Below are positions 20,939 through 28,472 of a stretch of 28,472 nt of DNA, piece after piece. A model generated the notes under the pieces. That model worked only from the letters and a program-made list of their open reading frames with translations. It had not been told where the DNA came from and made no database searches. This stretch comes from a virus. The translations under genes were made by a program, and so were the position numbers. The DNA lies in the IMG/VR virus record IMGVR_UViG_3300021090_000086, positions 1 to 28,472 of that record; one strand, written 5' to 3'. How positions within the stretch are numbered: position 1 is the stretch's first letter; the number at the start of each line of letters is the position of its first letter.

Positions 20939-21219
20939 TGCCCTATTTTCTCAGGGTTTACGGCGTATGTCCGGAGCTTGGCCCCGAACTCCGCTACGGC
21001 CATTTTGATGATTCGATATCGGCGGCCCCGGTCCGTGATCTTGTTCCTCTCCAATAGCCGACGCAGCGCGAGCACATGCACCATGAAGAGGACGCCTATT
21101 TGCTCTTCGGGTGATAAATCAAACTGTTGCAACATCGTGTCGGCGGCGTGCATCGCGCTATTGAGTCGGAGTTTGCGGCTCTCAGGCTCCGTCGCGGGCT
21201 CCGTCTGTGTCTCTGTCAT
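20935..21219 (-). CDS. Hypothetical helical protein
   Basis: A 94-residue protein starting at ATG 21219, overlapping the previous stop (ATGA). An acidic N-terminus (TETQTEPATEPESRK) leads to helices, LSPEEQIGVLFMVHVLALRR and RYRIIKMAVAEFGAK. Its last 12 codons are repeated at 17926-17964. Unknown function; may be a small regulator. Confidence 0.55.
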   Translation of the reverse strand: MTETQTEPATEPESRKLRLNSAMHAADTMLQQFDLSPEEQIGVLFMVHVLALRRLLERNKITDRGRRYRIIKMAVAEFGAKLRTYAVNPEKIGH

Positions 21220-21701
21220 CGGGTCTTTCCCTTCGCACTGTGCGGCCGTTTCTGAGGCAAGGTGCCATGCTCAAAGCCGGGTGCTCCGTTGCGGACCTTG
21301 GCGGCCGTCCAACGCAGCGTGATTCCTTCGCATGTCCATTTTGGCTTTCGAAGCCGATGCCGGACGCGCTTGATGATTTCAGGGTATGCGAGACCAATGG
21401 AAAGCAAGGTCTTTGGATCGCGTTTCTTAGCCGCGCGCTTGCTCACCACTTCACCGGTCTTCGCGTCTTCATAATGGGATATAAAGGCGAGCGCTTCCAA
21501 AATCGCGTCACGGATCGGTTGAAGACGACGTAGCCGCTTGGCCTTTCCCTTCTTGGGCTCCGGCGGGATTGGCTTATAGGTTCGCAGGATCGCGACACGC
21601 TCAACCAACTTGCAGCGAGAATCGCCCCATGCGCGAAGAGGCGCGAAGCCTCGCGGCTGTGCTAGCTGATTATGGACGGCGACAAGATCGGGAATGTTCA
21701 T
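21216..21701 (-). CDS. Hypothetical phage protein
   Basis: A 161-residue protein. ATG 21701 overlaps the stop of the nuclease gene (ATGA); an upstream ATG at 21734 adds 11 residues. It begins NIPDLVAVHNQLAQPRGFAP, a start I know from phage DNA-region proteins of unknown function. The middle and end are very basic (KKGKAKRLRRLQPIRD, VRHRLRKPKWT), so DNA binding is plausible. It ends overlapping the 94-residue protein start. Confidence 0.6.
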   Translation of the reverse strand: MNIPDLVAVHNQLAQPRGFAPLRAWGDSRCKLVERVAILRTYKPIPPEPKKGKAKRLRRLQPIRDAILEALAFISHYEDAKTGEVVSKRAAKKRDPKTLLSIGLAYPEIIKRVRHRLRKPKWTCEGITLRWTAAKVRNGAPGFEHGTLPQKRPHSAKGKTR

Positions 21702-22186
21702 CGTGGAAAAAGGGATGGGTTGTTGTAGCGGCATGAAATTGCCCTCTTCAAAATATCAACTTGCGAAATTCGTTTTGTGAAAATGCCGGTGTTGCAACAC
21801 GCAACCATCAATTCCGCTTCCGTGAGTCCGCGTTTCAGTTGCGGACCAAGCGGACCGGGTGCGAGGTACAAAGTACGCTCCGAAAAGGAGCCGACTTGCA
21901 GAAGCCAAAAGACATTAGCCCCGAGCGCCCAACGGCGCGCGAGCCATTCAATCTGTTCCTCCCTGTTCTTGAGTTTAAAGCGAATTGGAGTTGTACGGCG
22001 TGCGGGCCGCTCTTGCGATTTCAGTTCAAGCCAAAATTGACCTTCACAATCGGGGAGCCTTAAGTACCCTTCAACGTCGGGCATCCCCCTCATAACGAGA
22101 TTTTCGATGCGATTGATGTGGAGCGCTTCGCCTAGTGATCGGCGAGCACCTGAGAGCCATGACCACAAGGATTTTTCAAGCGCCAT
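21698..22186 (-). CDS. PD-(D/E)XK nuclease, VRR-NUC-like
   Basis: A 162-residue protein. A central domain has MRGMPDVEGYLRLPD followed by GQFWLELKSQERP, that is, the PD...ExK catalytic pattern (Asp near residue 36, Glu and Lys near 54-56). FKLKNREEQIEWLARRWALG and VFWLLQVGS complete the fold. Relatives are holliday-junction resolvase or VRR-NUC structure-specific nucleases; it probably processes phage DNA joints. It overlaps its right-hand neighbour by 11 bases. Confidence 0.75.
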   Translation of the reverse strand: MALEKSLWSWLSGARRSLGEALHINRIENLVMRGMPDVEGYLRLPDCEGQFWLELKSQERPARRTTPIRFKLKNREEQIEWLARRWALGANVFWLLQVGSFSERTLYLAPGPLGPQLKRGLTEAELMVACCNTGIFTKRISQVDILKRAISCRYNNPSLFPR

Positions 22187-22568
22187 TGCGGGCTCCGAAG
22201 ATCGCGGAGGCTTCGCATTTGCCGGGCAGAATGGCCGTGATGGTGTTGTTTGAAAATGCGTAGCCTATGCCATGGTCCCGATGAATCGCCGTCCAGTACG
22301 CAAAGACGTTTTGGCGAGTCATCTCGAAATTCGCCATGCACGCGCCAACGGTTCGGCCGGTCGGGTCGTCAAGGAACCAACGAAGGAAATCGGCTCGCTT
22401 GCTTTTGGTCTTGACCAGCTTTCGGAGCTTCGGCGCAGCGGACTTGCCGCCGTCGCGCGGCCGGGCTGTTGATTTGATCACTCTTTGGAGCAGCGCCGCG
22501 GCCGGCGGCGCTATAACAACCAATTGCGGATCATGGCTCCGCACGATGACGGGCAGGATAACACGCAT
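22176..22568 (-). CDS. Hypothetical DNA-binding-like protein
   Basis: A 130-residue protein starting at ATG 22568. An Ala/Lys/Arg-rich middle (KSAAPKLRKLVKTKSKRADF) leads to a C-terminal domain with TVGACMANFEMTRQNVFAYW and HGIGYAF, resembling a winged helix. Possibly a DNA-binding regulator; not confirmed. Confidence 0.5.
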   Translation of the reverse strand: MRVILPVIVRSHDPQLVVIAPPAAALLQRVIKSTARPRDGGKSAAPKLRKLVKTKSKRADFLRWFLDDPTGRTVGACMANFEMTRQNVFAYWTAIHRDHGIGYAFSNNTITAILPGKCEASAIFGARNGA

Positions 22569-22634
22569 GAAATTGGTTTCCGAAAATAGACTGTCTCTGA
22601 AACACGAAATAGGTAGCTGAATCCGGAAACAAGG

Positions 22635-22853
22635 TCAAGCCCTTCGGCGGCGACATTCGCGCTCACTAGGGATCGTCATCCCCTCTTCACTTCGGAGCCT
22701 ATTCCGATACCAATTAATCGAGGCTAGGCTGTATGTGGTCCTGGGATGGACTTTCTTGACCGCAGTTAGAACCTCCGCGTTGATCCTTCCGCACTTCAAG
22801 GATGCGATGATGATTTCCCGCACTGTGCGGGTCTTCTTTTTGCGTTTTGGCAT
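22635..22853 (-). CDS. Small basic phage protein
   Basis: A 72-residue protein beginning MPKRKKKTRTVREIIIASLK and containing TTYSLASINWYRNRLRSEEG. I have seen this WYRNRLR-type motif in other phage proteins, often at the ends of larger proteins. A nucleic-acid-binding role is likely given the charge. It starts four bases after the exported-protein gene. Confidence 0.55.
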   Translation of the reverse strand: MPKRKKKTRTVREIIIASLKCGRINAEVLTAVKKVHPRTTYSLASINWYRNRLRSEEGMTIPSERECRRRRA

Positions 22854-22857
22854 GCCT

Positions 22858-23124
22858 TTACGATCCTTGGACTATATAGAGGCAAAGGGGCCTGCCGTTA
22901 TCGCAAACATGGTAATCCCCGTCCTGAGAGGGACGGACTTGCTCATCTCTGAAAACATGCCCGGTGGGGATGTACCGCCAAACACGGGGCTCAATCTCTT
23001 CAACATCGCTTGCAGGAACCGGGGCACAGTCGTTTCCGCTGCAACACGCTGATTCATACCAAAAGTGGGAGCGAGCGGGTATGATGAAAGCAATCAGACA
23101 TAGAGCTACGATTAATCGCTTCAT
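22858..23124 (-). CDS. Exported Cys-containing hypothetical protein
   Basis: An 88-residue protein. ATG 23124 has AGGAG eight bases upstream and begins a signal peptide, MKRLIVALCLIAFIIPARS. The mature part is HFWYESACCSGNDCAPVPAS and VCDNGRPLCLY, with several Cys that may form disulfides in the periplasm. Similar exported proteins occur in rhizobia and their phages; function unknown. An exported protein in a replication operon may act on the host envelope. Confidence 0.65.
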   Translation of the reverse strand: MKRLIVALCLIAFIIPARSHFWYESACCSGNDCAPVPASDVEEIEPRVWRYIPTGHVFRDEQVRPSQDGDYHVCDNGRPLCLYIVQGS

Positions 23125-23135
23125 CGTCAAATCTC

Positions 23136-23480
23136 CTATATGGAAATTGCAAAAGGTTCGTAAGCGGCGGAAATGCGGTCCCACTTCAACAATGTGATTG
23201 TGCCTCCTGTTCGTCCGCCCGCGATCAAAACCGCGGCGGCAATGGCGACGGGATCGCCAACGGCTAGAATGAAATCCTCTTGTGAGAAAGATTGAAGGAC
23301 GGCGGAAAGTTGTTTGATGGCTTGTGCCATCCGATCTTTGAAGATGTTGCCCGGTCCAAGCATGAAGACCAATTGGCCATACACCGCCGCGGGCGTAAGA
23401 TCGTATTTTGGAACAAACTCACGCTTATCCCGACAATAATAAGCCGGTTGTTGAACAACGAAGACGCGGGGGTTTTTCAT
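23136..23480 (-). CDS. Hypothetical phage protein
   Basis: A 114-residue protein starting at ATG 23480, overlapping the previous stop (ATGA). It contains RVFVVQQPAYYCRDKREFVP, VYGQLVFMLGPGNIFKDRM and a hydrophobic Ala-rich GDPVAIAAAVLIAGG near residues 75-89. I recognise no domain. It is part of the replication operon by coupling. Confidence 0.55.
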   Translation of the reverse strand: MKNPRVFVVQQPAYYCRDKREFVPKYDLTPAAVYGQLVFMLGPGNIFKDRMAQAIKQLSAVLQSFSQEDFILAVGDPVAIAAAVLIAGGRTGGTITLLKWDRISAAYEPFAISI

Positions 23481-23677
23481 TGCACGCCGCCCTGAGAAGG
23501 CAACCGCTCTGCAATTTGTTCGATTGTCGCCCTAGCAATGCGCGTTGCGAATTCAATGATTGCTTCGTCGGAGACGCGAAACATGGTCACGTCTTCGTCA
23601 ATGACTTCGAAGCCCAATTGCATTGCGGCTTCCAAAATGAAGTGATGTTGTTCGGTGAATTGGTCTCGCGTGATCAC
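23477..23677 (-). CDS. Small acidic hypothetical protein
   Basis: A 66-residue protein overlapping both neighbours by four bases (ATGA). It includes GFEVIDEDVTMFRVSDEAII and a helical ATRIARATIEQIAERL. Function unknown. The coupling indicates a real gene. Confidence 0.6.
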   Translation of the reverse strand: MITRDQFTEQHHFILEAAMQLGFEVIDEDVTMFRVSDEAIIEFATRIARATIEQIAERLPSQGGVQ

Positions 23678-25188
23678 AATGACAGTCCTTCTAAAAAATC
23701 CCGGAGGCCCGTTCCCGCAATGGCGTCCGCAACGTTAATCCGCTTTGTGACCACCGAACGAATGTATGCATCAGGACCGGGCGCTTCGAAATCAACGACT
23801 TCAATATTCTTGCCGCCTATCTTCGTCGCGCGCTCCATAGCCTGTTGTCGCAAGCGAGCGCTGAAAGTGTGCGAGTACCAAATAATCTTGGAGGCAACGG
23901 ACATATCTTGACCGCGCCCACCTGACTTAGCGTGTCCGACAAGAGGCTTTATGCTCCTATTTTCACGGAATGATGTGAGAGCATTTAGCTTTTCCTTGTC
24001 GGACACTCGACCATGGTATTCGGCGACTTTATGCCCGTCAGCCAACAAACGCGCCACCACGAAATCAATATCCGGCTGAAACTGGCACCAAATAATCACC
24101 TTGCCGGGCGCTAGATAAACCTCTTTGGAGAGCGCTTCGAGTCGCGGATTCACGCCTGGAATCTTTTTCATCTGGCCGAATTCATCAAACACAAATCCGC
24201 TGAATACCTGTTGCAATTTTCCAAGCCGCGCCGCGCGCTCGCCGACTGACACGCGCTCCTTCCCAATGCTTACAATGTAACCGCGGTGAAGCTCGCGATA
24301 GACTTCCATTTGCTCCGGTGAAGGCGTGATCTTGCGCAGCACCGGAACAAGGTCGGGCATGTCCGTACAATCTTCGCGCAACACAACGCTTGTGAGCCGC
24401 GCCATTCGCTTGCGCAGATCGTCTTCGTTCTTATATCCAACTACTTTTGCGAAGCTTCGGCCGCGGATGTTGCGAGTTTCTTCAACGGCATATTGCGCTT
24501 TGAAGTCTGCATACGTATCGAAGCCAAGCGCGCCCTTTTCCAACAATTCAAATTGGCTAAACGCGGCAAGTGGGCTCCCGGTGATCATCGTTCCGGATAG
24601 GATATCTCGGAACAAGCAATGACGCGCCATGGCGCGGGCCATCTTGGTACGTTTACTGCCCGGCGTTCCAAAGTCATCGCTTTCATCAAAGATTGCGAGG
24701 ACGCGGCGATGCTTAAGGAAACGCGCGACGGCTTTCCGCACGTCTGGCCGTGTCATGCTTTCAGAGTTGATCGCTAGCCACATAAGCCGCGAGTTACTCT
24801 TAATAGTGGCGAGCTGTCGCCACCATTGCGCTTGCCGCGCATGCCATGCTTCATGCTCCGCTTTGGGAAGGCGCTTGACCGCTTTGATACCTGAGATGAC
24901 TGAGCGCCACACAAGCCCATCATGCGGGACACCATCCCACATATGAATCGGCAATTCACGTTCGATCCAATTAGCATGAACGCCGTTGGGAGCGAAGATC
25001 AACACGCCGTCAATCAAGCCGCGCTTGTAGAGATGACACGCGCGATCAATTTCCGCTTTGCTCTTGCCTGTTCTCATACTCCATGCCAATGCCTTGCACG
25101 GAGCGTCAACGCGCAATTCAAATTCACGCAATTGATGCTCATAACACTTGGTTTTGAAGTTTGCAGATAAAAGAGCTTCGGTGCTCAT
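23674..25188 (-). CDS. SNF2/DEAD-type superfamily 2 helicase
   Basis: A 504-residue protein starting at ATG 25188. Motifs in order: Q-like YEHQ (16-19), Walker A SMRTGKS (37-43), motif Ia VLIFAPNGVHANW, Walker B IFDESDD (about 165-171), motif III SGTMITGSP (about 199-207), KVIIWCQFQPDIDFVVARLL in the second lobe, and motif VI near 455-470 (RLRQQAMERATKIGG). Such phage helicases unwind or translocate on DNA in replication or recombination. Coupled to the HNH gene upstream. Confidence 0.85.
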   Translation of the reverse strand: MSTEALLSANFKTKCYEHQLREFELRVDAPCKALAWSMRTGKSKAEIDRACHLYKRGLIDGVLIFAPNGVHANWIERELPIHMWDGVPHDGLVWRSVISGIKAVKRLPKAEHEAWHARQAQWWRQLATIKSNSRLMWLAINSESMTRPDVRKAVARFLKHRRVLAIFDESDDFGTPGSKRTKMARAMARHCLFRDILSGTMITGSPLAAFSQFELLEKGALGFDTYADFKAQYAVEETRNIRGRSFAKVVGYKNEDDLRKRMARLTSVVLREDCTDMPDLVPVLRKITPSPEQMEVYRELHRGYIVSIGKERVSVGERAARLGKLQQVFSGFVFDEFGQMKKIPGVNPRLEALSKEVYLAPGKVIIWCQFQPDIDFVVARLLADGHKVAEYHGRVSDKEKLNALTSFRENRSIKPLVGHAKSGGRGQDMSVASKIIWYSHTFSARLRQQAMERATKIGGKNIEVVDFEAPGPDAYIRSVVTKRINVADAIAGTGLRDFLEGLSL

Positions 25189-25625
25189 GGCCCAGCCCTT
25201 CTAAAGGAGGCCCCAACCTTGTCGGTCCATCGTCCTTTGCAGAAATTATAGATTAGAGACACAACACGGGTATTTCGTTTTGTGTAGCCTTTACGCGGCT
25301 TGATTTGATCAAGTGAGGGCTGCCAAGGATGATAGCGAGTTTTTGTGCTCTTTCCCCAATTCAGACGATGGCCAGTTACAGAACATCGCATCGGGCGGCA
25401 CATCATCGCTATATCGTCATAGGTAAGGATGAACGGAATTCCGAACAGCCGGGCACGTTCTCGCGTGTCGTGATACAAGGCGCGGACTGGATATCGATTT
25501 CGGTAGCGGCGTTTGTAGCCCGGATTGCGTTTATACCAATCACGGTTGCCAGCACGCCGTTCTTCCTTTTTATGTTCGGGAAGACTGGCTCTCCATGCGC
25601 GATGATATTCGGGATTGTAGGTCAC
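25185..25625 (-). CDS. Free-standing HNH-type endonuclease
   Basis: A 146-residue protein whose ATG overlaps the polymerase stop (ATGA) and whose stop overlaps the helicase ATG. The N-terminus is basic (KRNPGYKRRYRNRYP). The C-terminal part has CRPMRCSVTGHRLNW, then WQPSLDQIKPRKGYTKRNTR, an HNH-like betabeta-alpha fold of the SLDQI...GYT..N type seen in phage nucleases, in which the usual first His of the motif is replaced. It may be a homing nuclease. Its place next to an intein-bearing polymerase gene suggests a link, which is inference. Confidence 0.7.
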   Translation of the reverse strand: MTYNPEYHRAWRASLPEHKKEERRAGNRDWYKRNPGYKRRYRNRYPVRALYHDTRERARLFGIPFILTYDDIAMMCRPMRCSVTGHRLNWGKSTKTRYHPWQPSLDQIKPRKGYTKRNTRVVSLIYNFCKGRWTDKVGASFRRAGP

Positions 25626-28372
25626 TTCCTATATCTCTCATAAGTCTTAGCTTCCGCGCTGATTGGGCAACCTTTGTAGCAAGCAGGCATCGCGGACATG
25701 AGCGCTTCGAATTCGCCCCGGTCACCCTCGCCGTCATCCGCCTCCGAAACAACTTCGTCATGTACGGAGATGAGCAAATCGTAAGTGGGATGCGCTTCAA
25801 GTTCGATCTTCGCCGAAGCGAGCACGTCCCGCGCAATCGCTTGCGTTATGTTCTCACAATTATGAACGATTAAGCAGCGGGTTCGGTCCGCAGAGCGAAT
25901 AACAAACCGATTCCGTGGACCGCAGTTCGAAAGATCGAATACCCGCGCTTGTGTCGATAATAGGCGGTTGACCTTGATACGCCGTGGTTGCTCCCCGCAT
26001 AATGCATAGCGGTCAGGTAATGAAACCGCTGCTCTGTTATATCGATTGCCCGATGATGCATATTTCCAACCTCTATCCGTCAAAACTTCATGATCAGGCG
26101 TCATCCACATTCCATCGCAACTGATTACTTCCTTGATACCATTGAATGCGACTCCGCCGTGGTAAACCCACTCAACTCCATCCCACACGCGGTCTTGCAT
26201 GCGAACCTCTTGGATCGGAACCCACCCATATTCCGTCAACACATCCGTCTCTTCGGCAATGCAAAGCTTGCCGCCGTAGGAGCTTTGACGAGTCCACTTT
26301 TTCGTCTTTTGATCAATCCCCATGAAGCGCAACGACGGCCGCGACTCGCCCCATGAAGTCTTGGCCATCTTAATTTCAGGATCGCAATAGTTGAGTGTGC
26401 GGCCAGAGGGCAGACGACATTTAAGGAAGCGACCTTTCATGTACCAAGTTACAACGCCGCACTTTATCTTGCGCTGCTCAATCGGCTTGCCTTGGAGCCG
26501 CACGGCTTGTATCGCCGCGGCCTCCTGGTCCTTCCACATCTGCGGCACTTCCGGATAACGACTGCGGTACGTGTCAACGGTGAACTTGCACAATGCGAGT
26601 TCGTGGATGATCTTTTCCGGGTCCTCGCGTTCATCGGTCAATCGACGCTTGGACATAGAGGCTTCGCGACACGCAGCCTTGTGCTTCTTAGCGTCGTAAC
26701 CATCGTCCTTGGTGAAATCGGCTTGCGACGGGAAGAGCTTCTTGTGAACGATCCGCTCATATTTGGCGAGCCGCGCCGCACCCATCATCTTGAGCACGTC
26801 TTTCCGTGTAAGATAAATGTTATAGGTGCGCAGTGTGATCAGGAATTTGATGTAACCCATTCCATAACCAAGGCCCAACACGGCGACCTTACCGAAGTCG
26901 CGTTGTGTGGAGCCCATAGCATTGATGACTTGAGCAATTCGAGCCTCTGGGTTTTTTGCGAGAGCTTTTTCATCCTTGACGATTTGGTAGCCGTAGATTC
27001 CAGACGCCATGTCGCAATAAATGTCGCCGCCCTCGAAGAATACGTTCAATGCCGCTGTTGCGCCGCTCTCCCAAAGCACGCATCGCGCTTCAATGGCCGC
27101 ATAGTCCGCGGTCCAAAGCTTGCGACCGGGCGGGGCTATGATCGAACCACGCAAACACGACGCAATTAGATTCATCGCGTCGTCCTTGCCGTCTAGGAAT
27201 TCACACCATTGTAAATCGCGCGACTTGATCGCCGCGCAAGCCTCATCGATGGAGATACCTTTGACGAATTTGCCTTTAGGCAAATTGTGTATTTGTATGC
27301 CGCGACCGGCAAAGCGGCCCGTTCTCTCTGCGCCGCAGTACAACAGAAGCTCGCGGGCTCTGTTGTCTTCATCAACACACTCCAACATGCGTTGATATTT
27401 GTTCGTGGAGGTGCGGTTGACTTCCTTGACAATTTCAATGACGCGGCGGCACCGCGGCGAAAGCTCCATGCGGTCAAGAATCCATTCAAGGGTCTTTGCT
27501 TTGGTGTCCGGCAGTTGAATCAATTCTTCGTTGGCTAGCCAATTCTTGATAACAGCGCGTTGCGTTGCGGACTCGATACCGGTCATCTCCCGTAGCTCGG
27601 CATTCGCTTTGATCTTGGCGCGGGCAACAAGGTGAAGAGCGGCTTTAGCTAGATCAACATCAATGAGCACACCACGACGATTCATCTTCTGCGTGATGTG
27701 CCAAACGTTTTGCTCCATCGGAGATAGATCGGGGAGAGCATTCGACAATCCCATTTCAGCGCGAACGTCTTGTTTGTTGTAGCTCCAAATCTGTTCGATG
27801 CCTTCAACGTCTTCATTCCAAACTAATTCATCATCGCCGAATATCTCGCGCTCCGCCTTCGTTAGCTTTTTGGGCTTGCTGTATTTCTTCAACAGCGCTT
27901 CGCCGCGCGGGTCCTTCTTGACGGCGAGGTTGAGCGCACTAATCGCGCCATCCAAGGCGCGGGGCAGGGCGTGTGCCGCGGCTTTGGCGGCGGAGCACAG
28001 CCATTGATCTTCATAAATCTCCGGCCAACCGTGTTGAGGGACGGCGACGTGTTCCCAAACGTAGGTTTCAAATGCGGCGTTGTGCGCTTCGATCTTGCCG
28101 CCGGTCGCGATGTACGCAAACAAATCCTCCGGCGGTGCGCTCTCTTCGATACCAATAGCCGGGTGCGCTCTATGCCAAAGCTTCGGCTCCTTCGGGTCCA
28201 TACCGGGCAGATGATATGAGAGGCAAAGGAGTTGGGTTGAAGGATGCTTGGAATAGAGCCACGCGCCACGGCCCTTGCGTCCTGCTAGTTCGCAAGCACT
28301 GCGAGTTTCAAAATCAATAGTGCAGCGGGGAGGGCGCTCGGGCCGCCCGCGCGAGCGGACTAGTGCGGCCAC
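25622..28372 (-). CDS. Family A DNA polymerase with 3'-5' exonuclease, intein-containing
   Basis: A 916-residue precursor starting at GTG 28372, 781 residues after splicing. Exonuclease motifs: IDFET (19-23), HNAAFETYVW (97-106) and YNKQD (198-202). Polymerase motifs: A, TADYAAIEAR (421-430); B, RDFGKVAVLGLGYGMG (491-506); C, SVHDEVV (869-875). This is the phage replicative polymerase, with proofreading. An intein (residues 704-838) splits GGKL from CENITQA between motifs B and C, so activity needs splicing. The gene heads the leftward operon and overlaps the HNH gene by four bases. Confidence 0.92.
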   Translation of the reverse strand: MAALVRSRGRPERPPRCTIDFETRSACELAGRKGRGAWLYSKHPSTQLLCLSYHLPGMDPKEPKLWHRAHPAIGIEESAPPEDLFAYIATGGKIEAHNAAFETYVWEHVAVPQHGWPEIYEDQWLCSAAKAAAHALPRALDGAISALNLAVKKDPRGEALLKKYSKPKKLTKAEREIFGDDELVWNEDVEGIEQIWSYNKQDVRAEMGLSNALPDLSPMEQNVWHITQKMNRRGVLIDVDLAKAALHLVARAKIKANAELREMTGIESATQRAVIKNWLANEELIQLPDTKAKTLEWILDRMELSPRCRRVIEIVKEVNRTSTNKYQRMLECVDEDNRARELLLYCGAERTGRFAGRGIQIHNLPKGKFVKGISIDEACAAIKSRDLQWCEFLDGKDDAMNLIASCLRGSIIAPPGRKLWTADYAAIEARCVLWESGATAALNVFFEGGDIYCDMASGIYGYQIVKDEKALAKNPEARIAQVINAMGSTQRDFGKVAVLGLGYGMGYIKFLITLRTYNIYLTRKDVLKMMGAARLAKYERIVHKKLFPSQADFTKDDGYDAKKHKAACREASMSKRRLTDEREDPEKIIHELALCKFTVDTYRSRYPEVPQMWKDQEAAAIQAVRLQGKPIEQRKIKCGVVTWYMKGRFLKCRLPSGRTLNYCDPEIKMAKTSWGESRPSLRFMGIDQKTKKWTRQSSYGGKLCIAEETDVLTEYGWVPIQEVRMQDRVWDGVEWVYHGGVAFNGIKEVISCDGMWMTPDHEVLTDRGWKYASSGNRYNRAAVSLPDRYALCGEQPRRIKVNRLLSTQARVFDLSNCGPRNRFVIRSADRTRCLIVHNCENITQAIARDVLASAKIELEAHPTYDLLISVHDEVVSEADDGEGDRGEFEALMSAMPACYKGCPISAEAKTYERYRK
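25859..26263 (-). mobile_element. Mini-intein, 135 residues, no endonuclease domain
   Basis: In-frame insertion at polymerase residues 704-838. It begins with Cys (CIAEETDVLTEYGW, block A), has GMWMTPDHEVLT (block B with T..H), ARVFDLSNCGPRNRF (block F-like) and ends LIVHN before Cys+1 (block G). Only about 44 residues separate B and F, too few for a homing endonuclease. All nucleophiles and the penultimate His are present, so it should splice. Removal restores the conserved GGKL-CENITQA. At 135 residues it is near the smallest known. Confidence 0.85.
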
Positions 28373-28394
28373 TTGATAATTCCGATCATGACAG

Positions 28395-28472
28395 CTAGGT
28401 GGTTAGATCAAGATCAGGATCGCCGAGAAAACTTAGAACAGTCCGCATCGGCGTTGTGTGCTGAATGGGGCT
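28395..28472 (-). CDS. End of an upstream gene, cut by the right edge
   Basis: A frame open from the window edge to a TAG at 28395-28397 reads RTVLSFLGDPDLDLTT at its end. Only 25 codons are visible. It may be the C-terminus of the gene before the polymerase. No identification is possible. Confidence 0.35.
   Translation of the reverse strand, partial: SPIQHTTPMRTVLSFLGDPDLDLTT

Larger units (their letters stand above)
17962..20974. repeat. Copy 2 of the diverged tandem duplication
   Basis: Carries the same ordered segments as 15010-17961: terminator (17962-18046), integrase 3' end (18198-18272), excisionase leader (18273-18330), two small genes (18774-19186), the 60-residue protein gene (19479-19661) and promoter (20866-20974). 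It has DUF932, a C39-like peptidase and further small genes, and lacks most of integrase and all of excisionase. Confidence 0.75.

Noticed and set aside
26492-27169. 225-residue plus ORF
   Set aside because: Antisense to polymerase motifs A and B, which are clear on the minus strand.
28360-28389. Nine-codon leader peptide overlapping the polymerase start
   Set aside because: An ATG ORF exists but has no ribosome binding site; length is compatible with chance.
1-28472. tRNA genes or CRISPR arrays
   Set aside because: I saw no tRNA-like cloverleaf and no regularly spaced repeats; the repeats at 15-21 kb are a two-copy duplication.

Overview
The window looks like about 28 kb of a temperate siphophage genome, most likely infecting an alphaproteobacterium. 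The host is an inference from gene style (GH108 endolysin, holin-like membrane proteins, family A polymerase) and moderate-high GC; no host gene is present. Late genes run on the + strand (1-14493). One convergent gene and then a long leftward block fill 14490-28472.

Plus strand: a glycine-rich tail-collar protein cut by the left edge; a Cys-rich small protein; head-tail/tail completion proteins (1191-1990); the tail tube protein (2046-2606), followed by a terminator-like hairpin; tail assembly chaperone G with a -1 frameshifted T extension (2703-3316); a DUF6441-like protein; the tape measure (4005-6629); tail-tip, hub and fibre proteins (6633-10652); then lysis: a GH108 muramidase with a C-terminal membrane anchor and three small membrane proteins (10724-12809). 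The last late gene encodes a helix-turn-helix plus metallophosphoesterase protein resembling the phage T5 A1 group.

Minus strand, 15.0-21.0 kb: tyrosine integrase, excisionase-like protein and many small genes. This stretch reads as a diverged tandem duplication. About 2.95 kb (15010-17961) and about 3.0 kb (17962-20974) share six similar segments in the same order. Copy 1 keeps integrase and excisionase but lacks DUF932. Copy 2 keeps DUF932 and a C39-like peptidase but has only the last 23 codons of an integrase joined to the excisionase leader. Near-identical leftward promoters end both copies.

Minus strand, 21.0-28.4 kb: a replication operon with a family A DNA polymerase, an HNH-type nuclease, an SNF2/DEAD-like helicase, small unknowns, a secreted Cys-rich protein, a PD-(D/E)XK nuclease and others. 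Many genes overlap by ATGA or GTGA, implying translational coupling.

Main surprise: the polymerase carries a 135-residue mini-intein with no endonuclease domain, at the conserved GGKL/ENITQA site, while a free-standing HNH-type gene overlaps the polymerase stop codon. This may be an intein and its nuclease acting in trans. Other points of interest are the tandem duplication, ribosome binding or start sites inside inverted repeats at several genes, and recurring Ser-Glu tracts in unrelated structural proteins.
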